A DNA stretch of 40,923 bases from Tissierella sp. (GTDB taxonomy: Bacteria > Bacillota > Clostridia > Tissierellales > Tissierellaceae): NCBI GenBank assembly GCA_012735585.1, contig JAAYGX010000094.1, forward strand, positions 1-40,923, written 5' to 3'. Both the position numbers and the translations under genes were made by a program. The notes beneath the pieces are model-generated. The model was not told where the DNA came from. It searched no databases and worked only from the letters and a program-made list of their open reading frames with translations. Positions within the stretch are counted from its first letter, which is position 1. Each line of letters begins with the position of its first letter. Positions 16,377 through 25,410 of the stretch are shown one piece after another.

Positions 16377-17276
16377 TTATCCTTTTACAGACCCTTGAGC
16401 CAATCCTGATACTAATTGCTTTCTTAATGATATAAATAAAATCACTATCGGTATAGCAGTCAACAACCCACCTGCTGCAAAAGCCGGCTGGTTTATTGTT
16501 CTAAAGTCATTTATCAAAGTGAATAATCCAGCAGCCAATGTATAAGACCCTGGACTGGTTAACAGTACCCTCGGTAATAAATAATCCATAAAAGGTCCAA
16601 TAAATGACCACAATGCAATAATGGCAAGCATCGGTCTAGCTACTGGCTTAATAATTAGCCTATATATTTGGAAGTTGCTACATCCGTCTATTTTTGCTGC
16701 ATCATCTAACTCTGGAGATATCGAATCTATATATCCCTTTAATATAAAGGTATTGGATGCAATATTTCCTCCTGCATATATTAGTATCAGCATCATTTGC
16801 CTAGAAAAGGCTGGTATTACTGCAGACACAATAGAATGTATAGTAAAATATGCAGTGATTCCTGCAAATAAAGGTATCGTCTGAATCAACATGATTGCCA
16901 TTAGGGATGCTTTTCTTCCTTTGAATCTATACCTAGAATATGCATATCCAGTAAAGGAAACGATGATCAATGTCAATATTGCTGTGGATATGGCTATAAA
17001 TATAGTATTCTTTACCCAAGTCAAATACAAAGTTTCGTTGAAAAGATATTCAAAATGTTTCAAAGAAAACTCAAATTTGTCATTTAGTCTTAAATACTTT
17101 CCTTGAACACCATTAAATGCTGATACAATCATTTGATATAATGGCCATATAATAATTATTGACCAAGTTATCAATACAGCATAAATCAATCCTAGATTTA
17201 CCTTACCAACAAAGTTTAATGGCTGCATATCAGAAAGATATAAATTTTTTTTGTTTTTTCTTTTAAATATCTTCAT
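16377..17276 (-). CDS. malG: maltodextrin ABC permease, MalG type
   Basis: This 299-residue inner permease has six membrane segments. The EAA loop that contacts the ATPase is clear (ISPELDDAAKIDGCSNFQIY, about residues 188-207). The N-terminus is cytoplasmic and rich in Lys. The C-terminal LRKQLVSGLAQGSVKG is the typical MalG tail (G-x-V-K-G) that inserts into the ATPase dimer. Its start overlaps the malF stop by one base, and the ATPase gene starts 15 bases past its end, so the subunits are co-expressed. Confidence 0.93.
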   Translation of the reverse strand: MKIFKRKNKKNLYLSDMQPLNFVGKVNLGLIYAVLITWSIIIIWPLYQMIVSAFNGVQGKYLRLNDKFEFSLKHFEYLFNETLYLTWVKNTIFIAISTAILTLIIVSFTGYAYSRYRFKGRKASLMAIMLIQTIPLFAGITAYFTIHSIVSAVIPAFSRQMMLILIYAGGNIASNTFILKGYIDSISPELDDAAKIDGCSNFQIYRLIIKPVARPMLAIIALWSFIGPFMDYLLPRVLLTSPGSYTLAAGLFTLINDFRTINQPAFAAGGLLTAIPIVILFISLRKQLVSGLAQGSVKG

Positions 17277-19360
17277 TATAATCTCTCCTCCTTAAAAGCC
17301 TTAGAGTTTCTATATCCAATAAATGCAAAGAACATTAATCCTAAAGAAATTAGCACTGTTATTGCTGCTCCTATTGCTTGATACTGATTATCCATAGTTA
17401 ACTTATATATATATGATATGAGTAAATCCGATGACCCAGCTAAGTTACCATATTTAGTTGGATTAAATGGACCGCCTCCATTAAACAAGTATATTATGGA
17501 GAAGTTATTGAAGTTAAATGCATATTGACTAACTAGCAGTGGGGCGGTTTGGAATAATACTATAGGCAATGTTATATGTCTTATTTTTTGCCATCCAGTT
17601 GCACCATCAATATCAGCAGCCTCATACAAATCTTCTGGTATTGATTGTAAAACTCCTGTTGATAACAAGAATATATAAGAGCTACCTAACCATCCTTGAA
17701 GCAATATCAAAACAATTCTAGTTAATGTAGGATTGGATTTAACTTCAATTAATTTACCTGTGAGGCTAAACATTATCTCTGTTAATGCTCCAGTTGAAGA
17801 GAACATTATGCTAAAGAACATTATTGAAATAAATGCTGGTACTGCCCAAGGCAGTATAAATACACTTCTAAAAAATGTCTTACCTTTAACTCTATCGTTA
17901 TTTGCCAATAGCGCCAATATAAATCCAATTGCTATGGCTAAAGTTGTAGCAGCTATTGTCCAAATAACTGTCCATAATAATATATGCCAGAATACTTCCC
18001 CAGCCAAGCCTTCACCTAAGGCTATGATCTTATAGTTGTCTATTCCTACCCAGCCGAATTTTGATTGGTGTTTAGGATCCATTCCTGTAAATGATAATAA
18101 AATAGCTGTTGTAATTGGCACTAGTACTGTAAATATAATAACAAATAATGCTGGTGATGATACGATGTAGGGAAAACCCTCTGCTTTAATTCTTTTGCTA
18201 GTTTCAAACCAGTTGTTAGGTCGAATACCTTCAATTTTCTTTTTTTCAACAGACTTAAGGTCTTTAAATGATAAATATATAGCTACAAAAGCAATAACAA
18301 CTAAGAATATGGCCAAGATTCCTTCAATTAAAAATATTAGAGATTTATCAATTCGCATTCCGTCCTGCGCCAGTGATATTAGACCTGCTATCCCATCACC
18401 TTGATAATTCCCATAACCTAGTGCATATGGAATGGCAATTAAATATATAAACAGTGAAGCAATTAAGAAGCATAGTCCTTTCATATATTGTTTATTTAAC
18501 AATTGCCCAAGTCCAGGAAGTAAAAATGTTAAATAAGGCATTATAGGCCTTGTATTGTCAGTTTCAATAGGTGTTTTTCTCTTTAGATCACCGATATCCG
18601 ATTTTAGTACCCATAATTTTTGTTTTAATTTAACATTGATTTCGTGTTTTTTAGCTTTTATACTTTCTTTATTGGACTTTTCAACTAAATCGAATGATTT
18701 TATTTTTATTGCCTGTTTATATTTTTTCTTAAGAACAGAAATTTCATTTTTCTCAGCTCTCTTTGATATTCTTCCTTCTTTTCTCATACTTTTAATTCTT
18801 GAAATGCCATTATCAATGATTTGCTTTTGCTCTGATTTGAACTTCTTTATATCAATTTTTACTTTATTTTCATTTTCTTTATCTATATTATCCTTTTCAT
18901 TTAATAGTTGATTTAATTCTTCTTCTCCATCTACTAAAAATTCAATAATATCAGGTAGTTGGTTTACTGCAATCTTATTCCGCTCATATGCAAATTCAGC
19001 ATCGTAGGTTAATCCAGTGTAATCAGAGTAAAATTTTTGTTTTTTCTCTGCTGCGAATAAATCTACTTTTAGGTTTTTCATTTTAAGAGAAATTGAATTA
19101 CCTAAGGATTTAGAATAAGTAGACTTTTCTTCTTTAAGTTTCTTTAAAAATTCTTTTTCTTTATTTTTATATTCTTTTAGTTTTATATTATAGAAATGCT
19201 TATCTTTATTTTGTTTAAGCTCTCTTATTTCAGCTTCTATTTCATTTTTATTTGTACTGATTTCTAATTTTTCATACAATCTTGCTAGTTCAAGTATATA
19301 TAGATTTTTTCTCTCATATTTATTGCCTATTTCATCATATAAAAATTCTTTATATTTCAC
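17276..19360 (-). CDS. malF: maltodextrin ABC permease, MalF type, with a long charged N-terminal extension
   Basis: At 694 residues this is far longer than the usual 290-450 residues of CUT1 MalF permeases. Residues 1-270 are hydrophilic, Lys/Glu-rich and predicted coiled coil, with no signal peptide, so they should lie in the cytoplasm. Residues 273-365 hold about three extra hydrophobic segments, beginning with PYLTFLLPGLGQLLNKQYMK, a motif reminiscent of TM2/DUF5683-like small membrane domains. The canonical permease follows from about 395, with the EAA loop PEDLYEAADIDGATGWQKIR at 575-594. It pairs with MalG and MalE. No frameshift or stop separates the parts, so the fusion looks real. 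The role of the extension is unknown; it could tether a cytoplasmic enzyme or regulator. Confidence 0.9.
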   Translation of the reverse strand: MKYKEFLYDEIGNKYERKNLYILELARLYEKLEISTNKNEIEAEIRELKQNKDKHFYNIKLKEYKNKEKEFLKKLKEEKSTYSKSLGNSISLKMKNLKVDLFAAEKKQKFYSDYTGLTYDAEFAYERNKIAVNQLPDIIEFLVDGEEELNQLLNEKDNIDKENENKVKIDIKKFKSEQKQIIDNGISRIKSMRKEGRISKRAEKNEISVLKKKYKQAIKIKSFDLVEKSNKESIKAKKHEINVKLKQKLWVLKSDIGDLKRKTPIETDNTRPIMPYLTFLLPGLGQLLNKQYMKGLCFLIASLFIYLIAIPYALGYGNYQGDGIAGLISLAQDGMRIDKSLIFLIEGILAIFLVVIAFVAIYLSFKDLKSVEKKKIEGIRPNNWFETSKRIKAEGFPYIVSSPALFVIIFTVLVPITTAILLSFTGMDPKHQSKFGWVGIDNYKIIALGEGLAGEVFWHILLWTVIWTIAATTLAIAIGFILALLANNDRVKGKTFFRSVFILPWAVPAFISIMFFSIMFSSTGALTEIMFSLTGKLIEVKSNPTLTRIVLILLQGWLGSSYIFLLSTGVLQSIPEDLYEAADIDGATGWQKIRHITLPIVLFQTAPLLVSQYAFNFNNFSIIYLFNGGGPFNPTKYGNLAGSSDLLISYIYKLTMDNQYQAIGAAITVLISLGLMFFAFIGYRNSKAFKEERL

Positions 19361-19375
19361 CTATCAGTCACCCCT

Positions 19376-19828
19376 TTATTTTGACCTATCTATTAGACTA
19401 TCCAATGAAACTATGGTTAAAATCAAGCCTATATAGGCTATAATATTTATATAAAAGAAAATAGAACCAATATTTAAGCCTACTACTTCATAAGCTAATC
19501 CACCTAATAAAAGAACTGTCCAAATAAATATGAATAATCTGTTTATCCTAATACGAATATATGCAAAGTATGAATAAATACTTAAACTGGCAGGTATCAT
19601 AATTTTTAAAAACATATTACTTAAAATTATTACTATATATGAGTTAAATCCTTGATTAAAATCATAGTCATCTACAGGTGTCATATTATTTATATCTAGC
19701 CAATTTTCGAATAGGCTTAGATCCTTAGCCCTAAAGATAGATTCTAATGATATGGATAAAATAATAATACTTGTAAATATTAATATAAGATAGTATTTTG
19801 ACTTTGGAATTTTTTCATTTGATAACAT
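19376..19828 (-). CDS. small four-segment membrane protein in the maltodextrin operon
   Basis: This 150-residue protein has four hydrophobic segments (about residues 13-29, 66-88, 95-113 and 118-140) with one hydrophilic loop after the first. It has no recognisable motif. It lies between malE and malF in the same direction, 15 bases before the malF start. An accessory role in the importer or in membrane organisation is therefore plausible but unproven. The long hairpin between malE and this gene would make its expression lower than that of malE. Confidence 0.6.
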   Translation of the reverse strand: MLSNEKIPKSKYYLILIFTSIIILSISLESIFRAKDLSLFENWLDINNMTPVDDYDFNQGFNSYIVIILSNMFLKIMIPASLSIYSYFAYIRIRINRLFIFIWTVLLLGGLAYEVVGLNIGSIFFYINIIAYIGLILTIVSLDSLIDRSK

Positions 19829-19850
19829 AAGCCCACCCCAATATTTAAAG

Positions 19851-19883
19851 AAGGAGAAGAAAGAATGTACCTTTCTTCTCCTT
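19851..19883 (-). terminator. stable hairpin between malE and the downstream permease genes
   Basis: AAGGAGAAGAAAG and its exact complement form a 13-bp stem with a 7-base loop immediately after malE. The sequence following it on the minus strand (CTTTAAAT) is only weakly T-rich. I read it as a partial terminator or 3'-end stabiliser that keeps the binding protein more abundant than the permeases. Confidence 0.65.
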
Positions 19884-19892
19884 AAATTTTAC

Positions 19893-21242
19893 CTAAAAAT
19901 TAGCCATCATAGCAGTAAAGGATGCTTGTAATTCCTTATATGCTGCTTCTGGAGAACTAGGATTTACTGAGTTCCATGAAAGTATAGCATTTTTCCAAGT
20001 ATCCCATACTTGACCCCATTCAGTAAATAATGGACGAGCAGGTGCATCTTCATATGATTCCATTACAGCTGCAATTACTTCCTTATCCACATCTGGTAGA
20101 TTAGAGTTTAGATAATCATCTACACTAACATTTTCTAATATCTTTCCTGTTGCTTGGAAAAATTCAACTGCATGGTCAGGATTCACTATTTCTTCAATCA
20201 TTGCCTGAGCTAATAACATTTTCTCACCATTGCCTTCAACTCTAGCATTTACTGCAAGACCCCATCCGCCTTTCCAGTGAGATAATGGGTTGCCATTTAT
20301 AGTTACTTGACCAATTGGTAATATAGCTAAATCTTCGCCATTTCCTGCTAATTCAGATAAACTACCTGTTGACCATGGTCCTTCTATTCTTGCTACAGTT
20401 TTCCCACCTGTTTCAAATGCTCCATCCATATAGCCCCATGCTGCATCTTCATCAAATAGTGGAGTTCCTGCATCTTTGTGAGCTCTCCAGTAATTATATA
20501 ATCCTTCTATAACTTCTTGTTTAGCTGGATCAAGATCTGCAAAGTCTTCTGTCATATCAGAGAATAAATTCCCAGATGCATCCATACCTAGTAATTCTAT
20601 ATCTGCAGCGTTTGCAAATGATACACCAAACCATGCATCAAATACTGGTATCAATACATTTTCGAAGTCTAGCTCGCTTATTTCTATTTCTTTTGTTATA
20701 TCTATTCCATTCGCTTCTGCATTGCTTGTGTTTACAAAGTTAACAAGTGTTTCAATATTCATTGGAAATGCTAGATATTCTCCATCAATAGCAAAGTTAC
20801 CGCCTAAACCTGCATCATAGTCAGAAAATCCACCTACATTTGCAGCCATGGCTTTACCGTCTATTGCTGAAAGAGCTTCATTTTGTGCTAAACCATAAAT
20901 TCTATCTGCTGGTATCGCAAATACATCTGCTACGTCTTCATTTGTTACATCAGTTTGATCCAATACATCTAGATGATCAAAAGAAGGTACTTCTATGAAT
21001 TCGATCGTTGCTTCAGGATTAGCTTCATTTACTCTAGCAGCTGCAGCCTCATAGTACTCTCTCCAATCAGATTCTACTTGCACTGTTATTGTTTCCGTAA
21101 GACCTTCATCTCCTACATCTACAGGTGGCGTATCTCCATCTACTGGCGGTGTTGATACGTCTCCATCATCTGCAGGAGAACAGGCTACGACTACTCCTAG
21201 CAACAACATAAATACAAGTAACAAACTAATTCTTTTTTTCAT
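19893..21242 (-). CDS. malE: maltose/maltodextrin-binding lipoprotein
   Basis: This 449-residue extracellular solute-binding protein belongs to the CUT1 class (SBP family 1). The signal peptide ends in the lipobox LGVVVAC, with Cys21 as the lipidated residue. An acidic, Pro-rich linker (about residues 22-48) follows, then a two-lobed domain beginning TITVQVESDWREYY. Aromatic residues such as those in WGYMDGAFETGGKTVARIEG and HWKGGWGLAV are typical of malto-oligosaccharide binding sites. GAGGGGG lies 6 bases before the ATG. Neighbouring malF, malG, malQ and glgP support a maltodextrin substrate, though exact specificity cannot be read from sequence. Confidence 0.92.
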   Translation of the reverse strand: MKKRISLLLVFMLLLGVVVACSPADDGDVSTPPVDGDTPPVDVGDEGLTETITVQVESDWREYYEAAAARVNEANPEATIEFIEVPSFDHLDVLDQTDVTNEDVADVFAIPADRIYGLAQNEALSAIDGKAMAANVGGFSDYDAGLGGNFAIDGEYLAFPMNIETLVNFVNTSNAEANGIDITKEIEISELDFENVLIPVFDAWFGVSFANAADIELLGMDASGNLFSDMTEDFADLDPAKQEVIEGLYNYWRAHKDAGTPLFDEDAAWGYMDGAFETGGKTVARIEGPWSTGSLSELAGNGEDLAILPIGQVTINGNPLSHWKGGWGLAVNARVEGNGEKMLLAQAMIEEIVNPDHAVEFFQATGKILENVSVDDYLNSNLPDVDKEVIAAVMESYEDAPARPLFTEWGQVWDTWKNAILSWNSVNPSSPEAAYKELQASFTAMMANF

Positions 21243-21306
21243 TTAAATCCCCCTCTTTAAGTTTTGATTATTTATATGAAATACTTAAATATTGAAACCT
21301 TATATA

Positions 21307-23676
21307 TTAGTTGTTTTTCTCTATATGCCAAATTTCTTTTGCATAATCTTCGATTGTTCTATCAGAGCTGAATTTACCTGATTTTGATAAGTTAATCCAA
21401 CATTTCCTAGCCCATGCTAATTTATCTCTAAATGCTTGATCAACTTGGTTCTGAGCTTCACGGTAACTATCAAAGTCCTTCATTAAATAGTAAACATCAG
21501 CTTTATGCCAGTGAGCTCCTGTCAATAAGGAATCATATAGTTCTTTATACTGGTCCTTTGCTTTAGGGTCAAATGTCCCATCTATTAAAGTATCAACAAC
21601 TTTTTTTAATCCAGGGACCCTATTATAATCATCCATCGGATTGTAGTGATCCTTTATTTCTTCAATATCTTCAACTCTAAGGCCAAATATAAAGTTGTTT
21701 TCTTCTCCAGCTTCTTCTACAATTTCAACATTGGCTCCATCATATGTGCCTATTGTAGGAGCACCATTTAGCATGAATTTCATATTTCCAGTTCCAGATG
21801 CTTCCTTTCCTGCTGTTGAGATTTGTTCAGAAATATCAGCAGCTGGGAACATTTTCTCTGCATAGGATACTCTATAGTTTTTAACAAATACCACTTTTAT
21901 CTTTCCATTGATATCTGGATCATTGTTAATCAATTCAGCAATATCATTTATAAATTTAATAACTGTCTTTGCCCTATAATATCCTGGAGCTGCTTTTCCA
22001 CCAAATAAAAATGTTCTTGGTACAATGTCTAAGTCAGGATTGTCCTTTAATCTATAATACAAATCTAAAATATGAAATGCATTTAGTAATTGTCTTTTGT
22101 ACTCGTGAAATCTTTTAATCTGAATATCAAATATAGAATGTGGATCTATTTCTATTCCTTCTTGTTCTTTTATATATTCTGCTAGTTGTATTTTCTTAGT
22201 TTGCTTAATATTCATAAACCGATCTAAAATGGCTAAGTCATCAGCGTATTTTTCCAGGTTCTCCAGTTCATCTAATTTAGTAATCCATTTATCGGAACCT
22301 AATAGCTCTGTAATTAAATTAGATAGCTCGGGATTTGATAAAAGTAACCATCTTCTTTGAGTAATACCATTTGTTTTGTTGTTGAATTTTTCAGGATATA
22401 TCTTATACCAGTCATTTAATTCTTTATCCTTTAAAATTTCTGTATGAAGCCTTGCAACTCCATTTGTAGAATGGGAACCATAGATTGATAAATAGGCCAT
22501 TTTTATTTGTCCATGGTCAATAATTGCATAACTATTTATCTTTTCATTTGGTATACCTTTTTGTTCTAGTTCTTTCTTAAGTTGATGATCTATTTTTTCA
22601 ATAACACCATATACTTCAGGCAATAACTCTTTGTAAAGATCAACATCCCATTGTTCCAAAGCTTCAGCTAAAATCGTATGGTTTGTGTATGCAAACGTTT
22701 GAATTGTTATGCTCCATGCTGTATCCCAATCAAGACTCTCTACCTCTGTCAATATTCTCATCAACTCAGGTATTGCCACTGCTGGGTGAGTATCATTTAA
22801 TTGAATGGAATGTAGCCCAGCAAAATTATCAAATGAGCCATATTTTTTCTTGTGTTTTTTAATCAAGTCTTGTATTGAAGCTGATACAAAGAAATATTGT
22901 TGTTTTAATCTTAACTTTTTACCTTCTCTATTTGAATCATTAGGATAAAGGACTTTTGAAATGTTCTCCGCTTGATTTTTTTCTTTAACTGACAAATCAT
23001 AGTTTTGTTTATTAAATTCTTCAAAGTCAAATGGTTCAAGTGGCTCTGATTTCCAAAGTCTTAAGGTATTTATAGTGTTTTTTCCATATCCAATAATTGG
23101 TGAATCATAAGGTACTGCCTTGATATCTCCATCTGTAAAATGGATGATAACACTATCAGAATCTCTTCTTACTGACCATGGATCACCATATTCTAGCCAA
23201 TTATCAGCCTTTTCATCTTGGAAACCATCTTTAAATCCTTGTTTAAATAATCCATATTCATATCTGATTCCATATCCTGATAATGGATAGTCTAAAGTAG
23301 CAGCTGAATCTAAGAAGCAAGCTGCAAGTCTTCCTAAACCTCCATTACCAAGAGCTGCATCATGTTCTATTTCTTCGACCTCATTGTAGTTTATACCCAT
23401 TTCCTCTAGCAATATCTTGATGTCATCAATATATCCTAGATTGATTAGGTTATTGCTTAAAGCTCTTCCCATTAGGAATTCAGCAGAAAAATAGTATGCT
23501 TGTTTTTTATCCTTAAGCTTATTTTTTGAATCTATCCATAAAGGAAGTATCTCCTCCATTACAGATTCAGATAAAACTGTATATTTTTCGTTAATAGTAC
23601 AGTCTTCTAATTCCTTCCCGTAAATCTTTAGTGCATATTTTCTTATGTTTTTTCTTATACTATCAATATTATTCAT
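21307..23676 (-). CDS. glgP: glycogen/maltodextrin phosphorylase
   Basis: This 789-residue GT35 enzyme releases glucose 1-phosphate from the non-reducing end of alpha-1,4-glucans using pyridoxal phosphate. The cofactor lysine lies in EASGTGNMKFMLNGAPTIG. Other landmarks are YYFSAEFLMGRALSNN near the start, NGGLGRLAACFLDS, and QIKRFHEYKRQLLN. Length is typical of bacterial phosphorylases. It starts three bases after malQ ends, so the two are translationally linked, and its job here is to degrade imported maltodextrins elongated by MalQ. In this context a maltodextrin phosphorylase role is more likely than one in glycogen turnover, as no glycogen synthesis genes are near. Confidence 0.95.
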   Translation of the reverse strand: MNNIDSIRKNIRKYALKIYGKELEDCTINEKYTVLSESVMEEILPLWIDSKNKLKDKKQAYYFSAEFLMGRALSNNLINLGYIDDIKILLEEMGINYNEVEEIEHDAALGNGGLGRLAACFLDSAATLDYPLSGYGIRYEYGLFKQGFKDGFQDEKADNWLEYGDPWSVRRDSDSVIIHFTDGDIKAVPYDSPIIGYGKNTINTLRLWKSEPLEPFDFEEFNKQNYDLSVKEKNQAENISKVLYPNDSNREGKKLRLKQQYFFVSASIQDLIKKHKKKYGSFDNFAGLHSIQLNDTHPAVAIPELMRILTEVESLDWDTAWSITIQTFAYTNHTILAEALEQWDVDLYKELLPEVYGVIEKIDHQLKKELEQKGIPNEKINSYAIIDHGQIKMAYLSIYGSHSTNGVARLHTEILKDKELNDWYKIYPEKFNNKTNGITQRRWLLLSNPELSNLITELLGSDKWITKLDELENLEKYADDLAILDRFMNIKQTKKIQLAEYIKEQEGIEIDPHSIFDIQIKRFHEYKRQLLNAFHILDLYYRLKDNPDLDIVPRTFLFGGKAAPGYYRAKTVIKFINDIAELINNDPDINGKIKVVFVKNYRVSYAEKMFPAADISEQISTAGKEASGTGNMKFMLNGAPTIGTYDGANVEIVEEAGEENNFIFGLRVEDIEEIKDHYNPMDDYNRVPGLKKVVDTLIDGTFDPKAKDQYKELYDSLLTGAHWHKADVYYLMKDFDSYREAQNQVDQAFRDKLAWARKCWINLSKSGKFSSDRTIEDYAKEIWHIEKNN

Positions 23677-23679
23677 TTA

Positions 23680-25158
23680 TTACCTCCAATATATTTCTGT
23701 TAGCTCTCTTATTCTATCCGCTAATTGATCAGACAATTGTTCTTTTTCAACTCTCCAGTCCCAATTGCCTCCCAAGGTGCCTGGTTCGTTCATTCTACAT
23801 TCATCATTAAGACCTAAAAAATCTTGTATGGGTGCAATTGCTAGATTTGCGGTGGAGGCCCATGCTGTTCTTATAATACCCCAGTTTAAACCTTCATCAA
23901 AGTTTAACTTAGAATACTTGACCACATAGTTAAAGATTTCCTTAGGTAATGTCTCAAACCAACCCATTATAGTTTGATTGTCATGGGTGCTTGTGTATAC
24001 AACACAATTTTTATCAAATCCATGGGGAGCATGCTCACTTTCGTCACCAGGATTAAATGCAAATTGTAACACTTTCATATTTGGAAAACCTGATTCTTCA
24101 ACCATCTGTGTTACTTCAGGTGTATTATATCCTAAGTCTTCCACTATAATATTTAACTCGCCTAGTTCTTCTTTAATCTTATCAAACAACCTATTGCCTG
24201 GACCTTTAACCCATCTACCATTAGCAGCAGTTTCAGAACCATGTTCTACTTCCCAATAGGATTCAAATCCCCTAAAGTGATCGATTCTTAAAATATCATA
24301 TGTCCTAAAACTATGCTCTATTCTTTTAATCCACCACTTATATTCATCAGCCTCCATAGCATCCCAATCATAAATTGGATTACCCCATAACTGACCAGTA
24401 TCCGTGAATCCATCTGGTGGAACTCCAGCAACAGTCTTCGGGATAAGGTTTTCATTAAGATTAAAATATTTGGGATTGCTCCATACATCAGAGCTATCTT
24501 CTGCTACATAAATTGGTAAATCCCCTATAATTCTTATACCCTTTTCATTTGCATAATGTTTTAACCTTTTCCATTGTCTATAGAAGAAATATTGTGTAAA
24601 TATCCAGAAATATATCTCATCTTGGTTTTCTCTTTCAAATTGAAGAACTTCTTCTGAGTCAAATATCTTGTATGGGGCTTCCCACTGATGCCACGACCTA
24701 CTCTCATGTTTAGCTTTTATTGCCATAAATAAGGAAAATTCTCTTAACCACTCTTTGTTTGATTCATAGTAAGCTTTTAATTCATTAAACAAATCTCCCT
24801 TAGAGTTGTTATATGCTTGCCTAAGGATAGACATCTTATTCTTATATAATAATCCGTAGTCAACTTTTGTGTTATCTTTACCTAAGATATTTGTCTTTAT
24901 ATCTTCATTATTGATAAAATCACTCATTATCAGCTCATTTAAATCAATAAAATATGGATTTCCTGCAAAGGCTGAAAAACACTGATATGGAGAATCTCCA
25001 AAACTAGTGACTCCTAGGGGCAGAATCTGCCAATTCTTTTGATTTGCTTTACTTAGAAAGTCAACAAATCTGTATGCTTCTCTACCAAAATCACCTATCC
25101 CATACTCTCCAGGTAATGATGATATATGCATTAGAATACCGCTAGATCGTTCAATCAT
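23680..25158 (-). CDS. malQ: 4-alpha-glucanotransferase (amylomaltase)
   Basis: This GH77 enzyme of about 492 residues moves malto-oligosaccharide units between chains, so maltose and maltotriose become substrates for phosphorylase. The catalytic residues are visible: nucleophile Asp in RIDHFRGFESYWEV, acid/base Glu in IIVEDLGYNTPEV and transition-state Asp in STHDNQTIMGWF. The start motif RSSGILMHISSLPGEYGIGD is standard. A GTG lies 9 bases upstream but overlaps the ribosome site GAGGTG, so ATG at 25158 is the likely start. It is the first gene of the eight-gene maltodextrin operon, directly behind the promoter and LacI-type operator. Confidence 0.94.
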   Translation of the reverse strand: MIERSSGILMHISSLPGEYGIGDFGREAYRFVDFLSKANQKNWQILPLGVTSFGDSPYQCFSAFAGNPYFIDLNELIMSDFINNEDIKTNILGKDNTKVDYGLLYKNKMSILRQAYNNSKGDLFNELKAYYESNKEWLREFSLFMAIKAKHESRSWHQWEAPYKIFDSEEVLQFERENQDEIYFWIFTQYFFYRQWKRLKHYANEKGIRIIGDLPIYVAEDSSDVWSNPKYFNLNENLIPKTVAGVPPDGFTDTGQLWGNPIYDWDAMEADEYKWWIKRIEHSFRTYDILRIDHFRGFESYWEVEHGSETAANGRWVKGPGNRLFDKIKEELGELNIIVEDLGYNTPEVTQMVEESGFPNMKVLQFAFNPGDESEHAPHGFDKNCVVYTSTHDNQTIMGWFETLPKEIFNYVVKYSKLNFDEGLNWGIIRTAWASTANLAIAPIQDFLGLNDECRMNEPGTLGGNWDWRVEKEQLSDQLADRIRELTEIYWR

Positions 25159-25184
25159 TATAATCACCTCTGTGATTTATATTT

Positions 25185-25200
25185 GTGCAAGCGATTGCAC
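25185..25200 (-). promoter_or_regulatory. LacI-family operator of the maltodextrin operon
   Basis: GTGCAAGCGATTGCAC has perfect 6-base inverted arms and the central CG pair typical of LacI/MalR operators (TGCAA-N-CG-N-TTGCA). It lies 12 bases downstream of the -10 box, where a bound repressor would block initiation. It is the only such site I found in the window. Confidence 0.75.
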
Positions 25201-25211
25201 TACTTGATTTT

Positions 25212-25240
25212 AATATATCAGTTAATTTTTATTTTGTAAA
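25212..25240 (-). promoter_or_regulatory. promoter of the maltodextrin operon
   Basis: On the minus strand TTTACA (25235-25240), a 17-base spacer and TATATT (25212-25217) form a good vegetative promoter about 55 bases before malQ. The operator sits across its start site. Confidence 0.7.
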
Positions 25241-25410
25241 GCTTTATTTAAAAATTAACAGAAAATTAAATAAAAAAGATAAAAATGGTAGAATGACTCT
25301 CGTCATAGGTTGTAAGGAATTCGGAACTTTTTTAACATTATCTAACTTATATATGTTAATATTTAATATAGGGGTTTAAAATTGATGTATATATTTTTAG
25401 GAGTGATAAA

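Noticed and set aside
18555-18911. 118-codon plus-strand frame opposite the MalF extension
   Set aside because: It is Phe/Ser/Leu-rich, the usual antisense of Lys/Glu-rich coiled-coil DNA; the MalF frame is continuous and in phase with the permease.
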